Shown piece after piece: positions 8,747-18,799 of a stretch of DNA of 64,000 nt. The stretch lies in NCBI RefSeq assembly GCF_030813715.1, contig NZ_JAUSUZ010000001.1, positions 9,034,501-9,098,500 of the forward strand, in the 5' to 3' direction. This DNA comes from Catenuloplanes indicus. GTDB taxonomy: Bacteria; Actinomycetota; Actinomycetes; Mycobacteriales; Micromonosporaceae. The notes under the pieces were generated by a model. The model made no database searches. It was not told where the DNA came from and saw nothing but the letters and a program-made list of their open reading frames with translations. The position numbers were made by a program, and so were the translations under genes. Position 1 is the first letter of the stretch; each line of letters begins with the position of its first letter.

Positions 8747-9628
8747 ATGACGACGCTACGGGGGACGTTGCGAAAGCTCCTGGTGGTCACGGCGGCGCTG
8801 GTCGTCGTCGTGACCACGGCCGGCGCGGGTGCGGGCCGGCAACTGCTCTTCTACAACCACGCGTGGGCCAACGTCGACCGCGTGACGGCCGACGCGATCG
8901 CGGACTCGGCGTACCTGCGTGAGTTCGCGAACTTCCAGATCCGTTCCGCGACCGGCGCCGGCGGCGTGACCTGGACCGGGCGCTACCTGATCGGCCGGGA
9001 GACCTACCTGGAGCTGTTCGGCGTCGGTGACCTGCCGGGGCAGGACGGGCAGCCGGGTGCGGCCGGGCTCGGCGTGTCCGCCGAGCGGGAGGGCGACCTG
9101 GCGACCGTGATCGCCCGGCTGACCGACCCGATCGAGTTCACCCAGACCCGCGACTTCGGCGACGGCGTGCCGGTGCCGTGGTTCGACGCGGTGTTCACCA
9201 CGACCACGTACGACGCGTTCGGCGCCTGGGGCATGGAGTACCGGCCGGAGTACCTGGCCGACCCGCGGGCGAACGTGGAGCCGGCCGCGTTCCCCGGCGA
9301 CGTCGGGCGCGAGCGCTACCTGAACGACGGTTACGCGGACAAGCTGATGCGGGACGTCACCGAGGTCCACCTCGCGGTGACCGCGACCGACCTGGCCGCG
9401 ACGCTGCCGCTGCTGCGGGCCGGCGGGTTCGCGGTGCGGGAGCTGCCGGCCGGTGCGGTGGTCACCCGCGGTGGGACCACGCTCCGGTTCGACGCGGTGG
9501 CGCGGGCCGACGCGGGGCTGCGCGAGGTCGAGTTCGCGCTCAACCGGCCGGCGGCCCGGCACGTGGAGCAGATCGGCACCTCCACGCTGACGGTCGGTCC
9601 GGGCAAGCACGCGGTCTGGACGTTCTAG
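8747..9628 (+). CDS. Secreted DUF5829-like protein
   Basis: 293 residues. An N-terminal signal segment (RKLLVVTAALVVVVTTAGAGAG) precedes LLFYNHAWANVDRVTADAI, which matches what I remember of the DUF5829 opening motif; the family is uncharacterised. The rest resembles a glyoxalase-like alpha/beta protein (GRYLIGRETYLELFG, VTATDLAATLPLLRAGGF). The start at 8747 is preferred to 8723 because it gives a proper basic n-region and has a -10 box in front. It sits 33 bp after glgM but probably is not part of glycogen metabolism. Confidence 0.75.
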   Translation: MTTLRGTLRKLLVVTAALVVVVTTAGAGAGRQLLFYNHAWANVDRVTADAIADSAYLREFANFQIRSATGAGGVTWTGRYLIGRETYLELFGVGDLPGQDGQPGAAGLGVSAEREGDLATVIARLTDPIEFTQTRDFGDGVPVPWFDAVFTTTTYDAFGAWGMEYRPEYLADPRANVEPAAFPGDVGRERYLNDGYADKLMRDVTEVHLAVTATDLAATLPLLRAGGFAVRELPAGAVVTRGGTTLRFDAVARADAGLREVEFALNRPAARHVEQIGTSTLTVGPGKHAVWTF

Positions 9629-9807
9629 ACACGTCGCCGCCACGTCGAAGGCGAAGAGCCGTCAAGCGATTTCCCGCTTCCGGCGTGGTGCGGCCCGCAT
9701 GCTCCCGCGGGCCCCGGTCGGCCGCGGGCGGCCTCCCTGCCGGTTTCGCGGTGGCCGGAAGACCTGGGGCCGGTGTCGAAGTGGGATGCCGGGCTTCGAT
9801 ACCGGCT

Positions 9808-10782
9808 CTAGCCGGTGGCGCCGCCGGCCGGGTAGTGGCCGGCGGCGGCGCGCAGTTCGGCGGCGATCCGCTCGCGCAACCGCGGCGGGCCGAGCACCTC
9901 GACGGCCGCGCCCAGGCCGAGCAGCGCGGTGAACGCCCACTCGACGCTCTCGTACGGGACGGTGACCTCGACGGGATCGGCGGCGATCGTGGCCGGCAGC
10001 CGGTCGTGGCCGTGCACCGGCAGCGTCTCCCGGAGGCGGCCGAGCGCGTGTGCGGCGATCCGGAGCGTGACCTCGACCGCGGTCCGTTCGCGTTCCAGCT
10101 CCGCCCGCGCGGCCGTCCAGGTCTCGGCCAGGTCGAAGTCGTGCGGGCGGCGTACCGGTGCGGGCAGCTCGTCCACGGACCGGACCCGGGACACCCGGTA
10201 GGTGCGGCGCGCGCCGTCGCGCAGCGCGACCAGGTACCAGACGCCGGCCGCGAGGACCAGGCCGAGCGGGTCGATCTCGCGGGTCGCGGTCTCGCCGGAA
10301 CGCACGGTGTAGACGATCCGGGCGCGGCGGTCCGACCAGACGGCGCGGGCCAGCGCGGACAGGCACGGCACCGGCTCCGGCGTGCCGAAGAACCGCACCG
10401 GGTCGAGGTGGAACCGGGCCGCGGTGCTCATCGCGCGGTCCCGGGCCGCACCGGTCAGCCCGGCCCACAGCTTCACCCGCGCGCCTTCCAGCAACGACCC
10501 GAGGCCGAGGTCGTCCGCCGGGCCGGCCAGGCCGAGGAACGCCAGCGCGCCCGCCTCGTCCAGCCCCATGCCGGTCAGCCGGGTCCGGTAGCCGCCGTCC
10601 AGCCGGTAGCCACCGGCCGGGCCGCGCGTCGACCGGATCGGCACACCGGACGCGGCCAGCGCCTCCGCGTCCCGCTGCACGGTGCGCTCGCTGACCTCCA
10701 GCAGCCGGGCCAGCTCCGCGCCGGTGGCCTGACCGCGCACCTGGAGGTGCAGCAGGAGTGACATCATCCGGGACGCGCGCAC
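9808..10782 (-). CDS. YafY-type HTH/WYL-domain transcriptional regulator
   Basis: 324 residues. An N-terminal winged HTH (residues about 1-60: RMMSLLLHLQVRGQATGAELARLLEVSERTVQRD contains the helix-turn-helix) is followed by a WYL domain near 130-220 (the WYL core appears as GVWYLVALRDG, preceded by REIDPLGLVLAA) and a WCX C-terminal domain. WYL proteins sense small ligands or nucleic acids. It starts at a GTG with a TAGCGT box 6 nt upstream. It is divergent from a small hydrolase and a perfect inverted repeat lies between them, so autoregulation and control of the hydrolase are likely. Confidence 0.92.
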   Translation of the reverse strand: MRASRMMSLLLHLQVRGQATGAELARLLEVSERTVQRDAEALAASGVPIRSTRGPAGGYRLDGGYRTRLTGMGLDEAGALAFLGLAGPADDLGLGSLLEGARVKLWAGLTGAARDRAMSTAARFHLDPVRFFGTPEPVPCLSALARAVWSDRRARIVYTVRSGETATREIDPLGLVLAAGVWYLVALRDGARRTYRVSRVRSVDELPAPVRRPHDFDLAETWTAARAELERERTAVEVTLRIAAHALGRLRETLPVHGHDRLPATIAADPVEVTVPYESVEWAFTALLGLGAAVEVLGPPRLRERIAAELRAAAGHYPAGGATG

Positions 10783-10788
10783 ACCGGG

Positions 10789-10794
10789 ACGCTA
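10789..10794 (-). promoter_or_regulatory. Putative leaderless -10 box for the WYL regulator
   Basis: On the minus strand TAGCGT ends 6 nt before the GTG start at 10782. Its last two bases overlap the left arm of the 10793-10817 inverted repeat, so a protein bound there would block this promoter. Confidence 0.45.
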
Positions 10795-10817
10795 TCCCGA
10801 CATGCGTTGTCGGGATA
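10793..10817. promoter_or_regulatory. Probable operator: perfect 10 bp inverted repeat
   Basis: TATCCCGACA-tgcgt-TGTCGGGATA lies in the 54 bp between the divergent WYL regulator and the hydrolase gene. It overlaps the regulator's -10 box and sits just upstream of the hydrolase start. Position and symmetry fit a dimeric regulator's binding site, most simply that of the adjacent WYL protein. Confidence 0.7.
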
Positions 10818-10836
10818 ACCGTGCAGGATGGTACGC

Positions 10837-11409
10837 ATGACCGAGATCGTGCTGTTCCACCATGTTCACGGCCTGACCGACGGCGTGCGGGCGCTCGCCG
10901 CCCGCTTCGAGGCCGCCGGCCACACCGTGCACCTGCCCGACCTGTTCGAGGGCCGGACGTTCCCGACCCTGGAGCAGGGCCTCGCCTACGCGCAGGAGGT
11001 CGGCTTCTCCCGGATCGCCGAGCGGGGCCGGGTGGCCGCGGACGCGCTGCCCGAGGACGTGGTCTACGCCGGCATCTCGCTCGGCGTGTCGCCCGCGCAG
11101 ATGCTCGCCCAGACCCGGCCCCGTGCCCGCGGCGCGCTGCTGCTGGAGGGCTGCCTGCCGCACGGCGAGTTCGGCCCGTGGCCGCGCGGCGTGCCGGTCC
11201 AGGTGCACGGCATGGCCGACGACCCGATCTTCGCGGCCGAGGGAGACCTGGACGCGGCCCGCGCGCTGGTCAAGGAGGCCGACGACGGCGAGGTCTTCAC
11301 GTATCCGGGCAGCGTCCACCTGTTCACCGACGAGGGCCTGCCCGGGTACGACGCGGACGCGACCGCGCAGGTCGTGGCGCGCGCACTGACCATGATCGGG
11401 AGACACTGA
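10837..11409 (+). CDS. Dienelactone hydrolase family alpha/beta hydrolase
   Basis: 190 residues with the compact dienelactone hydrolase fold: TEIVLFHHVHGLTDGVRALA, AGHTVHLPDLFEG, then the nucleophile elbow YAGISLGVSPA (G-x-S-x-G, Ser instead of the classical Cys), PVQVHGMADDPIF with the likely catalytic Asp, and PGSVHLFTD with the catalytic His. The substrate is unknown. The start is placed at 10837 (MTEIVLF) rather than 10828 because the strand begins there. It is divergent from the WYL regulator and probably its target. Confidence 0.85.
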   Translation: MTEIVLFHHVHGLTDGVRALAARFEAAGHTVHLPDLFEGRTFPTLEQGLAYAQEVGFSRIAERGRVAADALPEDVVYAGISLGVSPAQMLAQTRPRARGALLLEGCLPHGEFGPWPRGVPVQVHGMADDPIFAAEGDLDAARALVKEADDGEVFTYPGSVHLFTDEGLPGYDADATAQVVARALTMIGRH

Positions 11410-11442
11410 TCTTCTCGGCGCGCGGATCGGGCCGGTCTGGTC

Positions 11443-11448
11443 TAGGTT
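11443..11448 (+). promoter_or_regulatory. Putative leaderless -10 box for glgE
   Basis: TAGGTT ends 6 nt before the glgE GTG at 11455 and no Shine-Dalgarno sequence is present, which fits a leaderless mRNA for the glgE-glgB operon. Confidence 0.45.
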
Positions 11449-11454
11449 TGCAGA

Positions 11455-13527
11455 GTGACCGGACGGTTCTCCATCGAAGAGGTCGCCCCCACCGTGGACG
11501 GGGGCCGTTATCCGGCGAAGGCGGTCGTCGGTGAGCTGATGCCGGTGACGGTGACGGCGTACCGGGAGGGCCACCACGCGCTCGGCGTCAACGTCGTGTG
11601 GCAGGGGCCGGACGGCACCGACCGGCCGTTCACGCGACTGCGCCCGCTCGGCGTCGGGCTGGACCGCTGGGAGGCGTTCGTCCGGCCCGACGAGCCGGGG
11701 GAGTGGACGTTCCGGATCGAGGCGTTCGACGATCCGTACCTCACCTGGCACAACGCGGTCACGAAGAAGCTCGCGGCCGGGCAGGGCCTCGCCGACCTGG
11801 CCAACGACCTGGCCGAGGGCGCTTCGCTGCTGACCGAGGCCGCGCGGAGCCTGCCGCTCAACGCGGAGAGCCGGGCCGGCATCCAGCTGACCGACCGGGG
11901 GTACGCGTACGGCCGCGGCTCCGTGATCACCGAGTCCGGCGAGATCCCCGAGGCCGCGATGCCCACGCCACGGGCGGAGCGGGCCCGGATCTTCGCGGCG
12001 GCCGAGGCGCTGCGCGACGAGGAGCTGTCCCTGGTCGAGCGGACCACGCCGGCGCTGCAGCTGGAGGACCTGCTGTGGGACAAGCCGATCCGCCGCTACC
12101 CGACCGCCTCCGACACGTACCGTGTCTGGGTCGATCGCCGTAAGGCGCTCTTCAGCTCGTGGTACGAGTTCTTCCCCCGCTCCGAGGGCGCGGTGCTGCC
12201 GCATCAGTCCGGCACGTTCCAGACCGCGGCGAAGCGGCTGCCCGCGGTCGCCGAGATGGGCTTCGACGTGCTCTACCTGCCACCGATCCACCCGATCGGC
12301 CGCACCTGGCGCAAGGGCCGCAACAACTCGCTGATGGCGCGCGCGGAGGACGTCGGCTCGCCGTGGGCGATCGGCGCGGACGAGGGCGGCCACGACGCCA
12401 TCCACCCGGACCTGGGTACCGCGTCCGACTTCCGGGAGTTCGTCGCCGCGGCGAACGAGCTGGGCGTCGAGGTCGCGATGGACCTGGCGTTGCAGTGCTC
12501 GCCGGACCACCCGTGGGTCACCGAGCACCCGGAGTGGTTCACCCACCGCGCGGACGGCACGATCGCGTACGCGGAGAACCCGCCGAAGAAGTACCAGGAC
12601 ATCTACCCGCTCAACTTCGACAACGACCCGGAGGGCATCCGCGCGGAGATGCTGCGGATCGTCCGGCACTGGATGGGCGAGGGCATCCGCGCGTTCCGGG
12701 TGGACAACCCGCACACCAAGCCGCTGGACTTCTGGCACTGGCTGATCGGCGAGGTGAAGAAGACCGACCCGGACGTGATCTTCCTGGCCGAGGCGTTCAC
12801 CCGGCCGGCCGTCATGCACGGGCTCGGCAAGATCGGCTTCACCCAGTCGTACACGTACTTCACCTGGCGGACCAGCGCGGACGAGATGCGGGATTACTGC
12901 CAGGAGCTGGTCGCGTCCGCGCACTACATGACGCCGAACTTCTGGCCGAACACGCCGGACATCCTGCACGAGACGCTGCAGCACGGCGGGCCGCCGATGT
13001 TCAAGATCCGCGCGGTGCTGGCGAGCATGCTGTCGCCGTCGTGGGGGCTCTACAGCGGGTACGAGCTGTTCGAGCACGAGCCGCGGCCGGGTGCGGAGGA
13101 GTATCTCGACAACGAGAAGTTCGAGCTGCGGCCGCGTGACTGGGAGCGGGCGGAGATCGAGGGACGCTCGCTGAAGGGCTTCCTGACGAGGCTGAACGAG
13201 ATCCGGAAGCAGAACCCGGCACTGCACTGGCTGCGGAACCTGCGATTCCAAAACTCCGACAATCCGGGCATACTGGTGTGGTCGAAGAAGGATCCGGACT
13301 CGGCGAACACGATCCTGGTCGCCTGCTCGTTCGACGCGACCGCGGTGCAGTGGTCGACCGTCGACCTGGACATGCCGTCGCTGGGACTGGACTGGGGGGA
13401 CCGGATCAGGGTGCACGACCTGCTCAGCGGCGCCAACTACGTGTGGGGCGCGTCCGGCAACGCGGTCCGGCTGGACCCGATCTTCAGCCCCGCCCACATC
13501 TTCACCGTCGAGCGGATCGGAGCGTGA
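11455..13527 (+). CDS. glgE: Alpha-1,4-glucan:maltose-1-phosphate maltosyltransferase GlgE
   Basis: 690 residues, a GH13_3 enzyme that transfers maltosyl units from alpha-maltose 1-phosphate onto growing alpha-1,4-glucan in the cytoplasm. The N-terminal beta-sandwich domain (about 1-190) is followed by the (beta/alpha)8 barrel with [16 protein letters not shown], the nucleophile region [10 protein letters not shown] (Asp) and the acid/base region FLAEAFTRP (Glu). The [11 protein letters not shown] and [12 protein letters not shown] stretches are typical of GlgE. Its substrate would come from GlgC and GlgM encoded at 6222-8713. glgB follows immediately: a GTG in the glgB frame at 13524 overlaps the glgE stop. 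Confidence 0.97.
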   Translation: MTGRFSIEEVAPTVDGGRYPAKAVVGELMPVTVTAYREGHHALGVNVVWQGPDGTDRPFTRLRPLGVGLDRWEAFVRPDEPGEWTFRIEAFDDPYLTWHNAVTKKLAAGQGLADLANDLAEGASLLTEAARSLPLNAESRAGIQLTDRGYAYGRGSVITESGEIPEAAMPTPRAERARIFAAAEALRDEELSLVERTTPALQLEDLLWDKPIRRYPTASDTYRVWVDRRKALFSSWYEFFPRSEGAVLPHQSGTFQTAAKRLPAVAEMGFDVLYLPPIHPIGRTWRKGRNNSLMARAEDVGSPWAIGADEGGHDAIHPDLGTASDFREFVAAANELGVEVAMDLALQCSPDHPWVTEHPEWFTHRADGTIAYAENPPKKYQDIYPLNFDNDPEGIRAEMLRIVRHWMGEGIRAFRVDNPHTKPLDFWHWLIGEVKKTDPDVIFLAEAFTRPAVMHGLGKIGFTQSYTYFTWRTSADEMRDYCQELVASAHYMTPNFWPNTPDILHETLQHGGPPMFKIRAVLASMLSPSWGLYSGYELFEHEPRPGAEEYLDNEKFELRPRDWERAEIEGRSLKGFLTRLNEIRKQNPALHWLRNLRFQNSDNPGILVWSKKDPDSANTILVACSFDATAVQWSTVDLDMPSLGLDWGDRIRVHDLLSGANYVWGASGNAVRLDPIFSPAHIFTVERIGA

Positions 13528-13532
13528 GTGCC

Positions 13533-15638
<2,106 letters not shown>

Positions 15639-15907
15639 ATCAAGACCATCCGCGGGTACGGGCGTCCGGGGTCCTCTGCCGAAGACGCTGCGCGGTCCGG
15701 GCGCGCGACGGCTCGGCGGCCGCGGCTTCTCGCCCCGGCCCCGGCCCCGGCCGCGGGTTCCGGCCCGTGGGGCGGCGCAAAAAATCAGGCGCTGTGCCCC
15801 GCATGAAGGGGCGGACTTCGTCGTCGGCGCGGTGGCGAGGTGGCCGTGATCGGGCGCCGCCGCCCGATATCTCACGATGAGGTGGCCGCCGTGGCTCCGC
15901 TGTGGTG

Positions 15908-16339
15908 TCAGCGGTGGAAGCGGGTGAAGTGGGCGGTGGCGTCGGTGGCGGTGCAGACGACGGCGTCGGTCTGCGTGCCGGCGGCGTCGAGGAGGATCAG
16001 GTAGCCGCCGCGGTTGCCGAGCTGGACGTCGGCGCCGTCCAGGCGGACCAGCGCGGACGCGCCCGGGCCGACGGTGCCGGTCAGCGTCGTGGCGCGGCCG
16101 TTGCGGTCGATGATGCGCCAGCCGTCCAGCGTGGCGGGGGCGCTCGCGAGGTCGCCGAGCACGAGCACCTCGCGGCCCTGGTTCGGGCCGGCCGGGTCGA
16201 TCAGCGCGAGACCGTGCCGCCGCGGCCGCCGGGCCACCCTTGATCAGCTCGCGGATGAGGCGCGATGCGGCGTGGACTCGCCGTCCTCGCGCACCCACCG
16301 GTCCAGCGTGCCGCGTAGCACGCCGTACGCATCGATCAT
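15908..16339 (-). pseudogene. Remnant of a DUF2278 (YukJ-like) protein with lamin-tail domain
   Basis: An ATG at 16339 with a good aaggag site opens MIDAYGVLRGTLDRWVREDG, the normal N-terminus of DUF2278/YukJ-like proteins (AYGVLKG). About 30 codons on there is an in-frame TGA at 16244-16246. The same frame then runs from 16237 to 15908 and encodes the C-terminal lamin-tail-like part (ALIDPAGPNQGREVLVLGD, GWRIIDRNGRATTL, VQLGNRGGYLILLD). The central region of roughly 200 residues that normally carries the DUF2278 catalytic-like motifs is missing. I read this as an internal deletion plus a stop. The family assignment rests on remembered family patterns. Confidence 0.6.
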
Positions 16340-16440
16340 GATCTGCTCCTTCCGCGTACCCGTTGACATGTCGCCGCAGCTGACGGCGGCCGCCGGATCG
16401 ACGACGGTGCGCGGGCCGGATTCTTGTCGTACCTGTGTTC

Positions 16441-16446
16441 TAAGGT
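16441..16446 (+). promoter_or_regulatory. Putative leaderless -10 box for the DUF1877 gene
   Basis: TAAGGT ends 8 nt before the ATG at 16455; no Shine-Dalgarno sequence is visible. Confidence 0.35.
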
Positions 16447-16454
16447 CTGCGGCC

Positions 16455-16925
16455 ATGGGACTCTTTGGAGAGTGGATGCGGGCCGCGCCCGCCGACCTGA
16501 AACCGTTGCGCGGTGACCTGACCGCGGTCCGCAAGTTCATCGCCGACGGCGAGGGGCCACGCTGCGGCCTTGAGGGTGACTGGGCCGGCATCGACTTCCT
16601 GCTGCGCCGCCGGGACTTCCCGGTCGACATCGTGTTCGGCGAGGAGCCGTTCGCGGCACCCTCCGCGGAGGACAAGGAGTGGGATTCCGACCCGCCCTGC
16701 TACCTCACGCCCGCCCAGGTGCGCACGGCCGCGGCCGCGCTGCGCGACCTGACCGTGGCGGAGCTCGTCCACGGCGTCACCGCGGCCGACCTGCGCCGCG
16801 CCGGGCTGTATCACCTGTACACCCCGGCCACGCTACCCACGCTCGCCGGTCGCCTGCCGGCCGTCCGTGACTACTTCACCCGCGCCGCGGCCTGCGGCGA
16901 TGCCATCATCTGCTGGCTGTCGTGA
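16455..16925 (+). CDS. DUF1877 (YfbM-like) family protein
   Basis: 156 residues. The pattern matches DUF1877: a Trp/Asp core LEGDWAGIDFLL, then DPPCYLTPAQVRTAAAALRDLTVAEL, and the C-terminal GLYHLYTPATLPTL.. VRDYFTRAAACGDAIICWLS. The family's molecular role is unknown; members occur in many bacteria as single cytoplasmic proteins. The last 55 bp overlap the convergent EAD-like gene on the other strand. Confidence 0.85.
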   Translation: MGLFGEWMRAAPADLKPLRGDLTAVRKFIADGEGPRCGLEGDWAGIDFLLRRRDFPVDIVFGEEPFAAPSAEDKEWDSDPPCYLTPAQVRTAAAALRDLTVAELVHGVTAADLRRAGLYHLYTPATLPTLAGRLPAVRDYFTRAAACGDAIICWLS

Positions 16926-17842
16926 CCGCTGCCCGCCGCCTCGCCGGTGTCGTGCACCCACGCGCCCGCATTCGCGCCGGCCCGTGCCTCGGCGGCCCCG
17001 GTCCGCCGGGTGCCGGTGCCGGCCGTGCCCGCGGCCTGCCGAACTCGGGCCGCAGGGAAGCGGGCGGCCTGCTGATGATCGGTGTCCGCGGGTGCGGCCC
17101 GCCGCACGGCGGCGACGGGGAAGTCGGCGGCCTGCCGGTCACCGGCGTCCACGGCATGCCGCTTTTCGGCGGTACGGGAGTCCGCGGTGTTCCGGTCGCC
17201 GGCGGCACCTGAGTCCGCGGCCCCGCGCGGCCCGGTGGCCCGGTGGCTGTCGGCGGTAGATGGCTCTGTGGTCTGCCGCGCGCCGGCAGCCGGGTGCCCG
17301 GTCCGCGGTGCGCCGGGAGTAGGCGGGTCCCCGGGTTTCCGCGCGCCGGCCACCGGATGCGCGGTCGGTGCCGGGGTTGTGGGCCGTGTCCCGGTCTGCG
17401 GCACGGCTGGCGCCGGGACGGTGGCCTGTGGCACGGCTGGGGTCAGGTCCGCGGCCTTGGTTCCGCCCGGCGGCGTGGCCGGTGCCGGGTCCGTGGCCCG
17501 GGTGGCGGCCGCGCCGGACGGTGAGCGGCCGAACATGGAGTCGTGCAGCCAGGTCAGGTCGTCGTGGTCGGGGAAGCGTTCGTGGGCGGCCTTGAGCAGC
17601 GCGCGGACCTTGCCGGCGCGGCGGGCGCGGCGGAGGAGGCGTTCCAGGAGATCGCCGCCACGGATGTCGATCATGTTGATGCGAACGTCGGCGGCCAGGT
17701 CGAGGATGTCCTGGGCGGTGCGGCACGCGTCCGCGAGGCAGTCGTCGAGCACCACGACCCGCAGCTCCGGCGGCAGGTCACGGTGGTCGTCGGTGCGGTC
17801 CCGGCGCGGCTGCCGGCCGGACTCGTCTGGCGAGGGGATCAT
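16871..17842 (-). CDS. Protein with N-terminal effector-associated-domain-like helical bundle and long Pro/Ala/Thr tail
   Basis: 323 residues. Residues about 25-105 (LRVVVLDDCLADACRTAQDIL, INMIDIRGGDLLERLLRRARR, KVRALLKAAHERFPDHDDL) have the spacing of EAD1-like domains: a helical core, a G-x-x-L turn and a closing AAxxxxPxxxxL helix. EADs are adaptor domains described in bacterial conflict and apoptosis-like signalling systems that recruit effectors through shared domains. The remaining 215 residues are low-complexity Pro/Ala/Thr/Arg with loosely repeated PA.P.. TG blocks and no visible effector. The ATG at 17842 has ggaagga about 10 nt upstream. The 3' end overlaps the convergent DUF1877 gene; a frameshift could make the tail shorter or longer than shown. 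Confidence 0.6.
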   Translation of the reverse strand: MIPSPDESGRQPRRDRTDDHRDLPPELRVVVLDDCLADACRTAQDILDLAADVRINMIDIRGGDLLERLLRRARRAGKVRALLKAAHERFPDHDDLTWLHDSMFGRSPSGAAATRATDPAPATPPGGTKAADLTPAVPQATVPAPAVPQTGTRPTTPAPTAHPVAGARKPGDPPTPGAPRTGHPAAGARQTTEPSTADSHRATGPRGAADSGAAGDRNTADSRTAEKRHAVDAGDRQAADFPVAAVRRAAPADTDHQQAARFPAARVRQAAGTAGTGTRRTGAAEARAGANAGAWVHDTGEAAGSGHDSQQMMASPQAAARVK

Positions 17843-18195
17843 CGGTGCGGGTCCTTCCGAACGTCACCCGACGCATGCGCTGCCGGTGGACGCCCAACGA
17901 GCGTTACGCGGCACGGTAGCGGCCGTCCCGGACGCGTCCGTCGCGCGGGTGGCCCGATCACGCCACCGGTGTACGCGGAACGCGCGCGGTGACCGTTGCG
18001 GCGTGGCACCGTGCTCAGCCGCACACGCGACAGGGGCGACCGCACACCGCGTCGCCGCGGCATAGGTGGATCGTGGCACTGAACGGCCTCCGGGTCGTAC
18101 CCCCGACTTCGGTCTATCGTGCGCATAGGCACGGCTGGTGACCGCACGAAAGACGGATTGTGAACAGCCCGCCGCCGGCCGCGGGCTTCACCGGG
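17843..18195. other. Intergenic, no gene recognised
   Basis: This 353 bp holds the upstream region of the EAD-like gene and the downstream region of yccF. A 7 bp hairpin (agcccgc / gcgggct, 18166-18187) just beyond the yccF stop may act as its terminator. No RNA gene or coding frame with plausible codon bias was seen. Confidence 0.5.
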
Positions 18196-18585
18196 TCACG
18201 CCCGGTCGTCGATGTCGACGATCTCCTGACCGAGAGGCCAGAACGCCGCCGGTACCAGCTTGAAGTTCGCGATGCCGAACGGGATGCCGATGATGGTCAC
18301 GCACTGCGCGATACCGGCGGTGATGTGGGTCAGCGCCAGCCACCAGCCCGCCACGATCACCCAGAGCACGTTCGCCACGCCGGAGGCCACGCCCGCGCCG
18401 GGCTTCGGGACGATCGTCCGGCCGAACGGCCACAGTGAGTAGACGGCCAGACGGAGCGAGGCCACGCCGAACGGGATCGTCACGATCAGTGCGAAGCAGA
18501 TCAGTGCGGCGATGCCGTAGCCGATGGCGAGCAGGATGCCGCTGCCGAAGATCAGCCACAGGGCGTTGAGCAAAAAGCGGATCAT
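18196..18585 (-). CDS. yccF: YccF-domain inner membrane protein
   Basis: 129 residues with two copies of the YccF repeat. Each has a hydrophobic segment followed by a P-F-G loop: ICFALIVTIPFGVASLRLAVYSLWPFGR and TIIGIPFGIANFKLVPAAFWPLG together span both halves. There are about four membrane segments. The family's function is unknown. The start MIRFLLNALWLIFGSG is the normal family N-terminus. A CACAAT box 7 nt upstream of the ATG may be a leaderless -10. Confidence 0.9.
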   Translation of the reverse strand: MIRFLLNALWLIFGSGILLAIGYGIAALICFALIVTIPFGVASLRLAVYSLWPFGRTIVPKPGAGVASGVANVLWVIVAGWWLALTHITAGIAQCVTIIGIPFGIANFKLVPAAFWPLGQEIVDIDDRA

Positions 18586-18799
18586 GTGGTCGATTGTGGT
18601 ACCCCGTGTCCACCGGCCGGCAACTCACCGAAGCAGGCCTCAGGAGCGATTCTGATTGTCATGTAACTGACATATCGCTGAGCGTGTACCGTCAAGCCGT
18701 CCGGAAAGACTTGCCGCTGTCATCGTTCGGCGCCGGGTGGCGCGTTCGCCACCCGCAGCGCGGGTGCGGCGCGCATCCGGCACGACCCCCGGGGGGCCC

